64,000 nt of DNA from Alteribacter populi (GCF_002352765.1 NZ_KZ293963.1:704368-768367); one strand, 5' to 3'. Counted from the first letter of the stretch, positions 1-8,553 are shown. Notes: generated by a model from the letters alone, not told the origin. A program made the numbers and translations.

Positions 1-170
1 CTAATATACCATATCTTACCCATTCTGTCGGTTTTGAATCTGATTCGGTTACGTTAGCGCCAAATTTACATTACGAAATAACACTGAAAGCTAATTATCA
101 CGGTTGTGGCGTTCTTTGTAAAAAACCAATGTTTCATAAAAGTGAAGTACTAGAAATGACTCAGGCTTAA
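1..170 (+). CDS. C-terminal end of a gene entering from the left
   Basis: An open frame enters from outside the window and stops at TAA 168-170, leaving about 55 residues. Visible features are the stretch SVTLAPNLHYEITLKA, which looks like beta-strand structure, and a Gly-Cys-Gly-Val-Leu-Cys motif. I do not recognise the family and the start is not in view. The reading frame is supported only by its openness and protein-like composition. The next gene, tgl, is on the other strand and convergent, so this fragment belongs to a separate transcription unit. Positions 171-336 hold nothing I can name. Confidence 0.45.
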   Translation, partial: NIPYLTHSVGFESDSVTLAPNLHYEITLKANYHGCGVLCKKPMFHKSEVLEMTQA

Positions 171-336
171 ATGTTGGTAGAATAACAAGGGTATATTAAT
201 TTTGAATGTTTTTTACCAGCACGCATGTTTGATTCTCTGATTAGGTGGATGAAAACGCTGTAAAATGATATTAGTGGTCAAATGGCAATTCAGACCTTAA
301 TCAACAAGGGAAGAATTCAGTTTGGCTAACAAATGT

Positions 337-1077
337 TTACCTTGCAAACTGACTTAAGTAGTGAAAATTTGGACGTGTGATGAGGTTATTTAAAAATGCA
401 GATCTTGTAGCATACGGACTTCTTTGTGAATTTAATGCTGCTATTATTTCATCAGCACTCCCAATTCCGAACCCGTGACCAAAATAAAGATCTCCATTTA
501 AAAGGATCGCGTTTAATCCATTCCATTCCGGAGTGTTCGGATGAAAATCAGGATTTTGAAAATAAACGCAATCTCCGGGCAAATAATCTGTACCTAAATG
601 GCCTCTTAAACCAAGGTCCTGGTCGAATTCCCAAGAAAAGAGATATATTCTAGGAAACAGGTAATTAAATTGCATGGGGCCAATTTCTTCTAAGACAGCT
701 TTGTAAAAAGTCAACACCATCGCGAGCGCACACTCAAAGGCATATAAACGACCATTATAAAAAATATCATTAATAGCTGTGTGCGGCAAGACACCAGGCC
801 TAAGTCTAAACCCTCCCCTTCTCGTGAGAATCCAGTATCTTTCGTTACATTTGGATGTTTCAAAGGTAGCAAAGTCTGCCCCACTTTGATTTAATAAGTA
901 CGAAGCTTGGATGGTCTGCTGCCTTAGGTCCAGTTCAAATTTCAACTGAGATAGTGCATGATAGTAGTAGGTTCCGCTGTATCTCTCCATTAGTTGAAGG
1001 GTTCTTATTTGTTCTCTTGAAAGGTTAGTCCCTTCAAATTGATTCACGTCTAATACCATCTGATTAATGAGTATCAT
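337..1077 (-). CDS. tgl: Protein-glutamine gamma-glutamyltransferase (spore transglutaminase)
   Basis: The 246-residue product matches the Bacillus spore-coat transglutaminase, which forms epsilon-(gamma-glutamyl)lysine cross-links between coat proteins during sporulation. Length is that of B. subtilis Tgl (245). The motif LYAFECALA puts the catalytic cysteine at residue 116, the B. subtilis position. GDCVYFQNPDFHP and GHGFGIGSADEII are also family signatures. I chose the ATG at 1077 because an AGGAGG lies 11 nt upstream; an ATG at 1107 would add ten residues and has no clear ribosome binding site. The gene stands alone. Its presence shows that the host sporulates. Confidence 0.92.
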   Translation of the reverse strand: MILINQMVLDVNQFEGTNLSREQIRTLQLMERYSGTYYYHALSQLKFELDLRQQTIQASYLLNQSGADFATFETSKCNERYWILTRRGGFRLRPGVLPHTAINDIFYNGRLYAFECALAMVLTFYKAVLEEIGPMQFNYLFPRIYLFSWEFDQDLGLRGHLGTDYLPGDCVYFQNPDFHPNTPEWNGLNAILLNGDLYFGHGFGIGSADEIIAALNSQRSPYATRSAFLNNLITRPNFHYLSQFAR

Positions 1078-1280
1078 CGAACCTGGATCCTCCTTTTCAT
1101 ACTTCAATTCGACTCGTCACTAGATGATATGAATGATGACGGAAAACTGAACAACGAATCATGGGATTTACTAAATAAGTGAAGGGGGATCAAAAGAGTA
1201 TTTATACAACATATATCTTCACACGTGCTTAATGCATCATTTACACGCTTTTTGTTTTTTCTCAGATCATTCAATATAAT

Positions 1281-1404
1281 TGCGTGTTCAAAAAGGAGCA
1301 TAAAAAGAGCCGAGTAGTTCGAGGCGGCGAAGTTTTCGAGTACCAGAGCGACGAGCAAGACATCGTAGCGATCATTTTTAGCGGACTTTTTAAACATCCT
1401 CTAT
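1281..1404 (-). repeat. MITE-like intergenic repeat, copy 1
   Basis: Read on the minus strand this begins GAGGATGTTTAAAAAGTCCG and ends CTCGGCTCTTTTTATGCTCC followed by TTTTTGAACACGCA. The ends are roughly inverted (TGTTyAAAAAG / CTTTTTGAACA). Two related copies lie at 59418-59573 and 61599-61755 in the opposite orientation. No transposase is present, so it is a non-autonomous element or an older intergenic repeat. It fills most of the 375-base gap between tgl and the HAD gene; the rest of the gap shows nothing. Confidence 0.75.
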
Positions 1405-1452
1405 AAGATAAAAGTAAGGAAAACATCACCAATTATCAGGGAGGTGGCTGTC

Positions 1453-2202
1453 ATGTCAAATCAAAATATCAGAAAAGATATTAAACTGGTTGCACTTGAT
1501 ATGGATGGAACATTACTTAATAGCGACCACGAAGTTTCTGAAGCGAACAGAAAAGCAATTGAAGAAGCACAAAAAAATGGCGTACATGTCGTCTTAAGTA
1601 CAGGTCGTACGCTAATGACTTGCCGTGATTATGCAAAATCATTAAAGCTCTCTTCCTATTTAGTTACAGTTAATGGAAGTGAGATTTGGCACAGTACTGG
1701 AGAATTAATTGAACGAAACCTTCTTCAAGCAGAATTGATAAAAATGATGGTCGATTTAAGGGATAAATATGACACAAAATGCTGGGCCGCTTCTGTTAAT
1801 GAAGTTTGGAGAGCAGGGCTTCCTAATGACATTGAGAATTACGAATGGATGAAGTTCGGCTTTGAAATTGAAGATGATGACGTTAGAGAAACGATCATTA
1901 ATATTCTTTCTGAAAATAAAAACCTGGAAATAAGTAATTCAAGTCCGACTAATCTTGAAATTAATGCAATTGGCATTAATAAGGCGAATGCTCTAAAAAA
2001 AGTTTGCGAACATGTTGACATATCAATGGATCAAGTCATTTCAATGGGGGATAGTCTAAATGATTTAGCGATGATAAAGGAAGCAGGTCTGGGCATTGCA
2101 ATGGGAAATGCTCAGGATGTAGTGAAAGAAGCAGCCGATTGGGTAACGGCAACGAATAATGAAGATGGAGTTGCCAAGGCGATACACCGGTTTTTATTGT
2201 AA
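1453..2202 (+). CDS. Cof-type HAD-superfamily phosphatase
   Basis: The 249-residue protein is a haloacid dehalogenase-fold hydrolase of the Cof/YwpJ group, cytosolic Mg-dependent phosphatases acting on small phosphorylated metabolites such as sugar phosphates. Motif I is LDMDGTLLNSD near the N terminus with the nucleophile and acid aspartates; motif II is the Thr of LSTGRT; motif IV is GDSLNDLAMI near the C terminus. The large inserted cap between motifs II and III is typical of type IIB. The ATG at 1453 follows GGGAGGTGG by 8 nt, so I prefer it to the GTG at 1444. The gene is monocistronic, with a probable terminator just after it. The substrate cannot be read from sequence. Confidence 0.9.
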   Translation: MSNQNIRKDIKLVALDMDGTLLNSDHEVSEANRKAIEEAQKNGVHVVLSTGRTLMTCRDYAKSLKLSSYLVTVNGSEIWHSTGELIERNLLQAELIKMMVDLRDKYDTKCWAASVNEVWRAGLPNDIENYEWMKFGFEIEDDDVRETIINILSENKNLEISNSSPTNLEINAIGINKANALKKVCEHVDISMDQVISMGDSLNDLAMIKEAGLGIAMGNAQDVVKEAADWVTATNNEDGVAKAIHRFLL

Positions 2203-2221
2203 TGCTATAATACTTAAGATT

Positions 2222-2264
2222 TCCATAGGGGAGACCTATAACCCTTATGGCATCTTCTTTTTAT
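2222..2264 (+). terminator. Probable intrinsic terminator after the HAD gene
   Basis: CCATAGGGG and CCCTTATGG form an imperfect stem with one bulge, followed by a pyrimidine-rich TCTTCTTTTT run. Confidence 0.5.
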
Positions 2265-2338
2265 AGATTCACCTTAATTCATATGCTAAAGTGAAGTTAT
2301 ATTTATCTGATAATTCAAACAAAAGGGATGGTGAATCG

Positions 2339-4297
2339 ATGTTTAGTACCTGGCAAAAACATATACATAACGAACTATCAGGGAAGCAAGCGTATCGTTA
2401 TGCTGAACGGATTGCTCAGTTTCACCGTATTCAGGCGTCTACAGGTTACCGAAAAGCTGCGGAAGAAGTCGTATCTCTCTTGAAAAGAGATGATGTAGCT
2501 GCAGAGATTGTCAGTTACCCTGCACGAAACGGAGACCGATTTTTAGCGCACCGGAGCTTTCAGGAGTGGCACTGTGATCACGCAGAATTATGGATGGAAG
2601 GGGAAAATCGTAAGAGATTAGCACGTTTTGAAGAAGAGGAAATTTCTCTAGTTCAGAGAAGCGTTCCAACTCCTTCAAATGGAATTACAGCGGAGTTAGT
2701 AGTCATAGAAAACGCCGAAGAACCCGATAGTTATGAAGGTGTTGACCTTAAAGGAAAATTATTGCTTGTCCGCGGGAACCCATTTATTATCCATGATTTA
2801 GCTGTAGAAAAACACGGTGCCACAGGTCTTATATTCGATAATTTAAATGAATACCCCCCGATTCGTACACGATTAGATATGCCCGATGCTATTCAGTACA
2901 CATCCTTTTGGTGGCACGGTAATGAAAAGAAGACGTTTGGTTTTGCAGTCTCACCACGGGTGGGAAACGAACTGCGTACCAGGTGTAGAAGAGAAACCGT
3001 GACATTGTCGGCTAAAGTTGAAGCACAGCTTTATGATGGTTTCTATGAAAATATTGAATTTTTCATTCCAGGTAAAAAACAAGAAGAAATTTTGCTAGTC
3101 AGTCACCTTTGTCATCCTTACCCAGGTGGACAAGACAATGCCTCCGGACCTGGAACGTTAATGGAGACGATGCGGTCTTTAAACCGGTTGATCCACAAAG
3201 GGATACTTCAGAAGCCTGACTTAGGTATTCGGTTTTTGATGATGCCTGAAATGACAGGTACATATGCTTACTTCACCCAGTACCCTGAGCGAAAAAAACG
3301 AACAGTCGCAGCCTTAAACCTTGATATGGTCGGTGCTGATCAAACTAAAAGCGGGGGACCATTATGTATAGAACCACCACCTATGGCACTCCCTACGTTT
3401 GTTGACCGGTTTGCTTATCAATTATTTGCCTCCATTACAGAAAATACTAGTAATTTAACAAACACGTTCAACTATAGTACAGTTCATTTTCTGAGAACTA
3501 GGTTTTCTGGAGGCAGCGATCATTATATTCTTTCTGACCCAACAGTGGGTATTCCTTGTCCAATGTTGATCCAGTGGCCAGACAAAAATTATCATACAAC
3601 AGCAGATTCAACCGATCACTTAGACCACGAGATGATGAAGCATGTAGGAGTAACTACAGCACTCTATGCATATGGACTAGCCAACGGATCTGAAAGAGAT
3701 TGGCGTATTCAAATGTATTCTGACGCGGGAACGAGGTTCTCAGATTTACAAAAGTCGGTTTCTTGGTTATTTTCTAAAGAGACATTACAAGATGAGTGGG
3801 AAGACGCGTTCTCTTTCTATTGTGATTACGAAAGAAAGGCTCTTCTGACTTATAAACATTATGCTAAAATACGAGGATTTTCTAAGTGGGAGGAATTGGT
3901 TAATGACGTATCTGAACAACTGGAGGAACAAATCACAGCTATAAAAAAATGGTCAGCGTCTCTGTCGAAGCTCAATTTGAGTAACGATCAGGAACCACTT
4001 AATAAAAAACTCCCTTCAGATTGGAAGGATCAAACGTTAAAACGAGTGTTTGAAGGACCGGTTATGCTTACGTTTGAGCTGGAGAGACTGTCATTAAATG
4101 ATCGCCTTGAATGGTATGCTTACGAAAGACAAGCGAAAGTGCCTTCTGGTTATGTTATGTTTATTCAATATTGGTTAGATGGAAAAAGAACTTTAGAAGA
4201 AGTTCTTAATCTCGTCCATAAAGAAACAGGAGAGTACCACCCGCAATTTGCAGTAAAATATCTAGAACTGATGCGGCGCTTAGGAATGGTTGAATAA
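2339..4297 (+). CDS. M28-like zinc metallopeptidase with PA insert and C-terminal winged-helix-like segment
   Basis: The 652-residue product resembles DUF4910/M28-type aminopeptidases. A protease-associated (PA) insert lies around residues 115-220, with LKGKLLLVRGNPF and HGATGLIFDN. The zinc-peptidase core follows, with SHLCHPYPGGQDNASGPG (metal His and Asp), MMPEMTG (acid residue), LNLDMVGADQ and GGSDHYILSD. The C terminus, about residues 555-650, ends in a winged-helix-like segment (GYVMFIQYWLDGKRTLEEV). No signal peptide is visible. The ATG at 2339 has a GGTGA-type ribosome binding site; a GTG at 2291 is less likely. The gene lies 44 bases before mocA and may be cotranscribed with it, but a role in purine breakdown is not evident. 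The substrate is unknown. Confidence 0.75.
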   Translation: MFSTWQKHIHNELSGKQAYRYAERIAQFHRIQASTGYRKAAEEVVSLLKRDDVAAEIVSYPARNGDRFLAHRSFQEWHCDHAELWMEGENRKRLARFEEEEISLVQRSVPTPSNGITAELVVIENAEEPDSYEGVDLKGKLLLVRGNPFIIHDLAVEKHGATGLIFDNLNEYPPIRTRLDMPDAIQYTSFWWHGNEKKTFGFAVSPRVGNELRTRCRRETVTLSAKVEAQLYDGFYENIEFFIPGKKQEEILLVSHLCHPYPGGQDNASGPGTLMETMRSLNRLIHKGILQKPDLGIRFLMMPEMTGTYAYFTQYPERKKRTVAALNLDMVGADQTKSGGPLCIEPPPMALPTFVDRFAYQLFASITENTSNLTNTFNYSTVHFLRTRFSGGSDHYILSDPTVGIPCPMLIQWPDKNYHTTADSTDHLDHEMMKHVGVTTALYAYGLANGSERDWRIQMYSDAGTRFSDLQKSVSWLFSKETLQDEWEDAFSFYCDYERKALLTYKHYAKIRGFSKWEELVNDVSEQLEEQITAIKKWSASLSKLNLSNDQEPLNKKLPSDWKDQTLKRVFEGPVMLTFELERLSLNDRLEWYAYERQAKVPSGYVMFIQYWLDGKRTLEEVLNLVHKETGEYHPQFAVKYLELMRRLGMVE

Positions 4298-4341
4298 TTT
4301 TCACTTAATACATATGAACACTATTTGTTAGGGGGGAAGTT

Positions 4342-4947
4342 ATGAACGGTACCTTTTCTGCTATTTTGTTAGCTGCAGGAAAATCTACTCGGATGGGAAG
4401 ACTAAAAGGCTTATTACCATGGATGGGGAAAACACTAATTGAATATCAGTTGGATCAGCTAACGCACTCCAAAATAGAAGACATTGTCGTAGTCCTTGGG
4501 CATCGTGCAGAACAATATAAGCCTATACTGAAACCTTATAAGGTGAAAATAATCGTAAATGAAGATTATCATGATGGAAAAAGCAGTTCTATTCGTAAGG
4601 GGATAAAAGGAACAGAACCGCATTCAAAAGGTATATTTATAGCTGCAGTGGACCAACCTGTGCCGTTTACAGTGTTCGATTCTGTCGCTCTTCACCAGGA
4701 AAAATACGATTCGATGATTACTGTTCCCTTTTATAATGGAAAACGAGGACACCCTGTATTATTTTCCAAACAATTAAAGGGAGCATTACTTAATGTTAAT
4801 GAAGAAACATTTGGACTCCGTAAGGTTATGGCAGACAACAAAAATCAAGTGTCGGACGTTCATGTTCGGGAACATGCCATAACTTTAAATTTAAACACAA
4901 TAGCAGCCTATGAGCAAGCATTAAAAATGCACAAAAATGATAATTAA
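4342..4947 (+). CDS. mocA: Molybdenum cofactor cytidylyltransferase (MocA/PucB-like)
   Basis: The 201-residue nucleotidyltransferase probably attaches CMP to molybdopterin, giving the dinucleotide form of Mo cofactor needed by xanthine dehydrogenase-type enzymes. The N-terminal loop LLAAGKSTRMGRLKGLLPW is the MobA/MocA nucleotide-binding signature. AAVDQPVPF contains the metal-binding Asp, and KRGHPVLFSK is the typical substrate-side motif. In B. subtilis the homologue pucB lies in the xanthine dehydrogenase operon; here it is about 7 kb upstream of the enzyme genes but in the same purine region. The ribosome binding site is TTAGGGGGGAAGTT. Whether CMP or another nucleotide is used is inferred from neighbours. 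Confidence 0.85.
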   Translation: MNGTFSAILLAAGKSTRMGRLKGLLPWMGKTLIEYQLDQLTHSKIEDIVVVLGHRAEQYKPILKPYKVKIIVNEDYHDGKSSSIRKGIKGTEPHSKGIFIAAVDQPVPFTVFDSVALHQEKYDSMITVPFYNGKRGHPVLFSKQLKGALLNVNEETFGLRKVMADNKNQVSDVHVREHAITLNLNTIAAYEQALKMHKNDN

Positions 4948-4961
4948 ATATTCAGAATATA

Positions 4962-4989
4962 TTGATTTATTAATCAAATACTATATAAT
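4962..4989 (+). promoter_or_regulatory. Promoter of the NCS2 permease leader
   Basis: TTGATT at 4962-4967 and TATAAT at 4984-4989 are separated by 16 bases, a sigma-A spacing. Transcription would start near 4996, upstream of the shared leader motif at 5045 and its terminator. Confidence 0.6.
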
Positions 4990-5044
4990 TCTTTATAAGG
5001 GACATGAACTCGATCATTCGGTTCAGTTTTCTGGAAATAGACTC

Positions 5045-5070
5045 GGTTGCTTAGCCTTTGTTAACGGAGG
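5045..5070 (+). ncRNA. Shared leader RNA motif, copy A
   Basis: The RNA reads GGUUGCUUAGCC followed by CCUUUG-UUAA-CGGAGG, giving a small GGUU/AGCC hairpin that abuts a 6-bp stem with a UUAA loop. A terminator hairpin follows at 5078-5118. Near-identical cores occur on the minus strand at 11070-11096, before the pbuG-like gene, and at 20183-20208, before the BMC amidohydrolase. I do not recognise it as a known riboswitch class. Its position in front of purine genes and a terminator suggests an attenuation switch. Confidence 0.6.
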
Positions 5071-5077
5071 TTAGTGA

Positions 5078-5118
5078 AGCCACAGATGAGAGAAACTTCT
5101 TCATCTGTGGCTTTTTTA
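5078..5118 (+). terminator. Leader terminator before the NCS2 permease
   Basis: AGCCACAGATGA (5078-5089) pairs with TCATCTGTGGCT (5101-5112) across an 11-base loop and is followed by TTTTT. It lies inside the untranslated leader, 230 bases before the permease start, and so probably acts as an attenuator. Confidence 0.8.
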
Positions 5119-5206
5119 TACTTTAAGAAAGCTTAGCTTCACTAAAGGAATAAGTATAAACGCAACTAAGGCTTCCTCCATTAAGGGTTGGCAGCAAGCC
5201 AAGTTC
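5119..5206 (+). repeat. Intergenic repeat (AAGGCTTCC/GGTTGGC family), copy 1
   Basis: The segment contains CTTTAAGAAAGCTTAGCTTC, then CTAAGGCTTCC, CCATTAAGGGTTGGC and GCAAGCC. A second copy with the same order of blocks lies in inverted orientation at 39111-39200. It looks like a non-coding Bacillaceae dispersed repeat. It sits between the leader terminator and the permease ribosome binding site. Confidence 0.6.
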
Positions 5207-5347
5207 TCTTTAATGGAATATTTTCCTTTGCTAGAGTTCTTTGTCATGCAAATTTAACCGAAAGGAGAGGTGTAGGGAAAAAGGGGTAATGACGTATGTA
5301 TCTGCATTCAAAAACAGAAAGCACATAATTTTAATAAGGAGGAAATT

Positions 5348-6856
5348 ATGCCTGCTAAAACTGTTCACTATCCGTGGTATAAAAAAGAAGATACTGATGC
5401 GTTTTTTGCTTTATTTCAAAATAATATAGCCAACTTTGTTGTTATTTCCATTACGATGCTTGCCATGGGATTTCCGACAAGCATTGTATTCGGGCAAGTG
5501 ATCCCAGGTGCTGCTGTAGCAGTACTTTTTGGTAATTTGTATTACGCTTATTCTGCTAATCGCTTAGCACAAAAAGAAGGAAGGACGGATGTTACAGCAC
5601 TTTCTTACGGGATTAGTACTCCTGTTATGTTTATTTTCCTTTTTGGTGTGTTACTACCGGCAATCACGATAACAAATGATCCTCAACTGGCCTGGAAAAT
5701 TGCTGTGGCAGCGTGTTTTATTAGTGGTTTAATTGAAGTGATCATTAGTTTTGCCGGTAGGTGGATACAAAACAATTTACCGCGAGCAGCGATGCTTGGT
5801 GCCCTGGCCGGGGTAGCCTTAACTTTTATTGCAGGTGAAATGCTGTTTAGTACATTCGAAATGCCTGTTGTAGGCTTAGTAGTATTAGCGATCATCCTTG
5901 TCGGGATTATTGGAAAAGTTACCATGCCTTTTAAAATTCCTGCCTCTTTATTTGCTATCGTGATCGGAACTGTTCTGGCTTATGCCCTGAGCCAAGCGGA
6001 TATTAATCAAATAACTGATGGGTTATCTTATGTTGGCTTCTATCCATTTTTACCAACGATAGCAGCCTTTGAAGGTATGAGTTACCTTTTTGGCACGATG
6101 ATTGCGGTTTTTGCAGTCGTTCTTCCGATTACGATATATAACGCGATTGAAACGCTGAATAACGTAGAAGCAATGGATGCTGCCGGTGACAAATACGATG
6201 TTAAAGAGTGTCAAGCGGTTGATGGTGTAGGGACAATGATCGGGGCAATGTTCGGAGGCCTGTTCCCAACCACGGTTTACATGGCTTCTGTAGGTTCAAA
6301 ATGGATGAAAGCAGGCAGAGGCTACAGCATTTTGAATGCCGTTGTCTATGCACTTACAGCCATGTTTGGATTAATTGCCGCGATGTCTGCCATTATCCCG
6401 GTAGCCGTTGTCGCGCCTATTCTCGTATTTGTTGGAATATCAATGATCGCAACCTCATTTCAGGCTAACCAATCGAAATATTATCCAGCAGTTGCAGTTG
6501 CAATGCTCCCGTATTTTTCGAATTACTTAATGACAAGATTCAATAATGACGCAGGGGAGGTAGTAGCAGGAGTTTCAACGGGGATTGTGCCGTTAGGTCA
6601 AGGAGCTATGTTTACAGGGATTATATTAGGAGCGATTACCGTATTTATTATTGATGGGAACTACAAAAGAGCAGTCATTTTCTCATTAATCGGTGCTGCT
6701 TTTTCCTTTACCGGATTAATGCATGCACCTGAATTGGCATTTAATGCTGCACCGCAGTTTTCGATTGGCTATTTGATCATGGGTATGTTCTTCCTTTTTT
6801 ATGCTTTTCAAAATATTAAGGTAGACCAAAACCAAGATCAAGATATTGCAAAGTAA
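5348..6856 (+). CDS. NCS2-family nucleobase permease
   Basis: The 502-residue membrane protein has about 12-14 hydrophobic segments and belongs to the nucleobase-cation symporter-2 superfamily (xanthine/uracil/purine uptake). The first helix begins near residue 24 (ANFVVISITMLAMGFP). The stretch ALSYGISTPVMFIF and the region NAIETLNNVEAMDAAGDKYDV with GLFPTTVY match conserved substrate-site segments of these transporters. A clear AAGGAGG precedes the ATG. The leader carries a promoter, the shared RNA motif and a terminator, so expression is probably conditional. Substrate is likely a purine, judging from the adjacent guanine-deaminase-like gene and riboswitch, but this is inference. Confidence 0.85.
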   Translation: MPAKTVHYPWYKKEDTDAFFALFQNNIANFVVISITMLAMGFPTSIVFGQVIPGAAVAVLFGNLYYAYSANRLAQKEGRTDVTALSYGISTPVMFIFLFGVLLPAITITNDPQLAWKIAVAACFISGLIEVIISFAGRWIQNNLPRAAMLGALAGVALTFIAGEMLFSTFEMPVVGLVVLAIILVGIIGKVTMPFKIPASLFAIVIGTVLAYALSQADINQITDGLSYVGFYPFLPTIAAFEGMSYLFGTMIAVFAVVLPITIYNAIETLNNVEAMDAAGDKYDVKECQAVDGVGTMIGAMFGGLFPTTVYMASVGSKWMKAGRGYSILNAVVYALTAMFGLIAAMSAIIPVAVVAPILVFVGISMIATSFQANQSKYYPAVAVAMLPYFSNYLMTRFNNDAGEVVAGVSTGIVPLGQGAMFTGIILGAITVFIIDGNYKRAVIFSLIGAAFSFTGLMHAPELAFNAAPQFSIGYLIMGMFFLFYAFQNIKVDQNQDQDIAK

Positions 6857-6917
6857 AAGTCGTTACGAATGAGGTTTTAAGAGGAGGACAAAGTAAATTT
6901 TAACTGTTTGATTAACG

Positions 6918-6980
6918 GATTTCATATAATTTCGACGGCTAGGTCGAAAGTTTCTACCGGGTAACCCTGACTATGAAATC
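6918..6980 (+). ncRNA. Purine riboswitch, guanine-type core with a truncated P3
   Basis: P1 is GATTTCA/TGAAATC (6918-6924, 6974-6980), J1/2 is TATAAT, P2 is TTCGAC/GTCGAA with loop GGCTAG, J2/3 is AGTTTCTACC and J3/1 is TGACTA. These match the purine riboswitch consensus. The C in GACTATG is at the position (C74 in xpt numbering) that specifies guanine-type ligands. P3, however, is only GGG-TAA-CCC, too short to make the usual L2-L3 loop contact. No terminator is visible between it and the gene, so control is possibly translational. Confidence 0.82.
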
Positions 6981-7030
6981 TAAGAGTACTGCACCATGAC
7001 TAGTATATACATTCATAGGAGGGGGTACCT

Positions 7031-8413
7031 TTGACTAAAATCTTGATTAAAAATGCTGAAATTATAACCATGAATCCTCAAGACGACATCATTTACGGAG
7101 ACCTATTAATTGAAAATGATCATATTGCGAAGGTGGATCAAAATATTGAGGAAAACAATATTGATAAAGTCATTGATGCTCGTAATAAGACGATCATACC
7201 AGGGTTTGTTCAAACACATATTCACTTATGTCAGTCATTGTTTCGAGGGCAAGCCGACGATTTAGAATTGATGGACTGGTTACAGAAAAAAATCTGGCCA
7301 TTAGAAGCCTCCCATGATGAAGAATCCAGTTATTATTCAGCCATGCTTGGGATCGGTGAACTTATTCAAAGCGGGACAACTACCGTAATCGATATGGAAA
7401 CAGTCCATCATGCTGATTTCGCTTTTCAAGCCATCGCCCAAAGTGGAATGAGAGCATTCAGTGGGAAAGTCATGATGGATAAAGGAAATGAAGTTCCTAA
7501 ACGACTCCAAGAAAAAACAGAAAAGTCACTTCAACAAAGTGTCGATTTACTTGAAAAATGGAATGATTACGATAATGGCAGAATTCAATATGCTTTTTGT
7601 CCCCGGTTTGTTGTCTCCTGTACAGAAGACTTATTAACGAATGTTCGAGATCTTTCGGCTCACTATAATGTCAAAGTTCATACTCATGCTGCTGAAAATA
7701 GGGGAGAAATTGAAATTGTTGAAAAGGAACGCGGCATGAGAAATGTAGTATACCTTGATCACATTGGATTAGCGAACCCTCGATTAATATTGGCTCACTG
7801 TGTATGGCTGAATGAGGAAGAAAAAGAAATCATTAAAGGGAGAGGTGTGAAAGTCAGTCATTGTCCTGGCTCTAACCTGAAGTTAGCTTCAGGTATAGCT
7901 GAAGTACCAGATATGTTAGCAAAAGATATGATGATCAGCTTGGGGGCAGACGGAGCTGCTTGTAATAATAACTTAGATATGTTTAATGAAATGAGATTAG
8001 CCGCTCTCATCCAGAAACCACAACACGGCCCAACTGCAATGGATGCCAAGTCGATTTTTCGGATGGCGACAATAGGAGGAGCCACGGCAGTCGGCTTAGA
8101 AGATGAGATTGGCAGTCTTGAAGTGGGCAAGAAAGCAGACTTGTCCATACTGAACCTTAATGACTTTCATGTGTATCCTTCTTTTGGTGTCGACCCGATC
8201 TCGCGTATTGTTTATTCGGCGACGCGAGCAGATGTTGAGACTACGATCATTAATGGAAGGGTCGTGTTGGACAATCGAAAACTAACGACGATAGATAAAG
8301 ATCTCGTCCTTTATGAATCTAATAAATCGATTCAAAGACTATTAAAACGGTTACCTAACATCCAATACAGTGAGACTGAAAAATCTAACGTAACAAAACC
8401 GAACTTTGGATGA
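7031..8413 (+). CDS. Amidohydrolase of the TRZ/ATZ family, probable guanine (or oxidised purine) deaminase
   Basis: The 460-residue cytosolic enzyme has the amidohydrolase metal motifs: TNIHL-type 'THIHL' at about residue 66, the second-shell LFRGQADDLELMDWL, the His of VHTHAAEN, the His of LILAHCVWL with SHCPGSN, and the Asp of LGADGAACNN. The ADDLELMDWL...IWPLEA block is closest to the methylthioadenosine/adenosylhomocysteine deaminase subgroup, while gene context (purine permease, purine riboswitch, xanthine dehydrogenase) argues for a purine base such as guanine, giving xanthine. The start is TTG at 7031 with AGGAGGGGG five bases upstream. The purine riboswitch directly upstream should tie expression to a purine. 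Exact substrate is uncertain. Confidence 0.8.
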   Translation: MTKILIKNAEIITMNPQDDIIYGDLLIENDHIAKVDQNIEENNIDKVIDARNKTIIPGFVQTHIHLCQSLFRGQADDLELMDWLQKKIWPLEASHDEESSYYSAMLGIGELIQSGTTTVIDMETVHHADFAFQAIAQSGMRAFSGKVMMDKGNEVPKRLQEKTEKSLQQSVDLLEKWNDYDNGRIQYAFCPRFVVSCTEDLLTNVRDLSAHYNVKVHTHAAENRGEIEIVEKERGMRNVVYLDHIGLANPRLILAHCVWLNEEEKEIIKGRGVKVSHCPGSNLKLASGIAEVPDMLAKDMMISLGADGAACNNNLDMFNEMRLAALIQKPQHGPTAMDAKSIFRMATIGGATAVGLEDEIGSLEVGKKADLSILNLNDFHVYPSFGVDPISRIVYSATRADVETTIINGRVVLDNRKLTTIDKDLVLYESNKSIQRLLKRLPNIQYSETEKSNVTKPNFG

Positions 8414-8438
8414 AAGGAAGTAAGACGTTCATTGCTTA

Positions 8439-8490
8439 GAGGGTGCCCAAGAGGTTAAAGCAACCTATTGGTTCACCCTTTTCTTTTAAT
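8439..8490 (+). terminator. Intrinsic terminator
   Basis: GGGTGCCCAA pairs with TTGGTTCACCC around an inner GGTT/AACC hairpin, followed by TTTTCTTTTAATTTTTT. Confidence 0.75.
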
Positions 8491-8553
8491 TTTTTAAATG
8501 ACCACATGAAATAATAACCTCCAACTAATACTACAATTAAGAAGGAGGCATTC

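Noticed and set aside
1104..1397. 97-residue open frame on the minus strand
   Set aside because: It is a translation of the MITE-like repeat (1281-1404) and its flank; no ribosome binding site and no family likeness.
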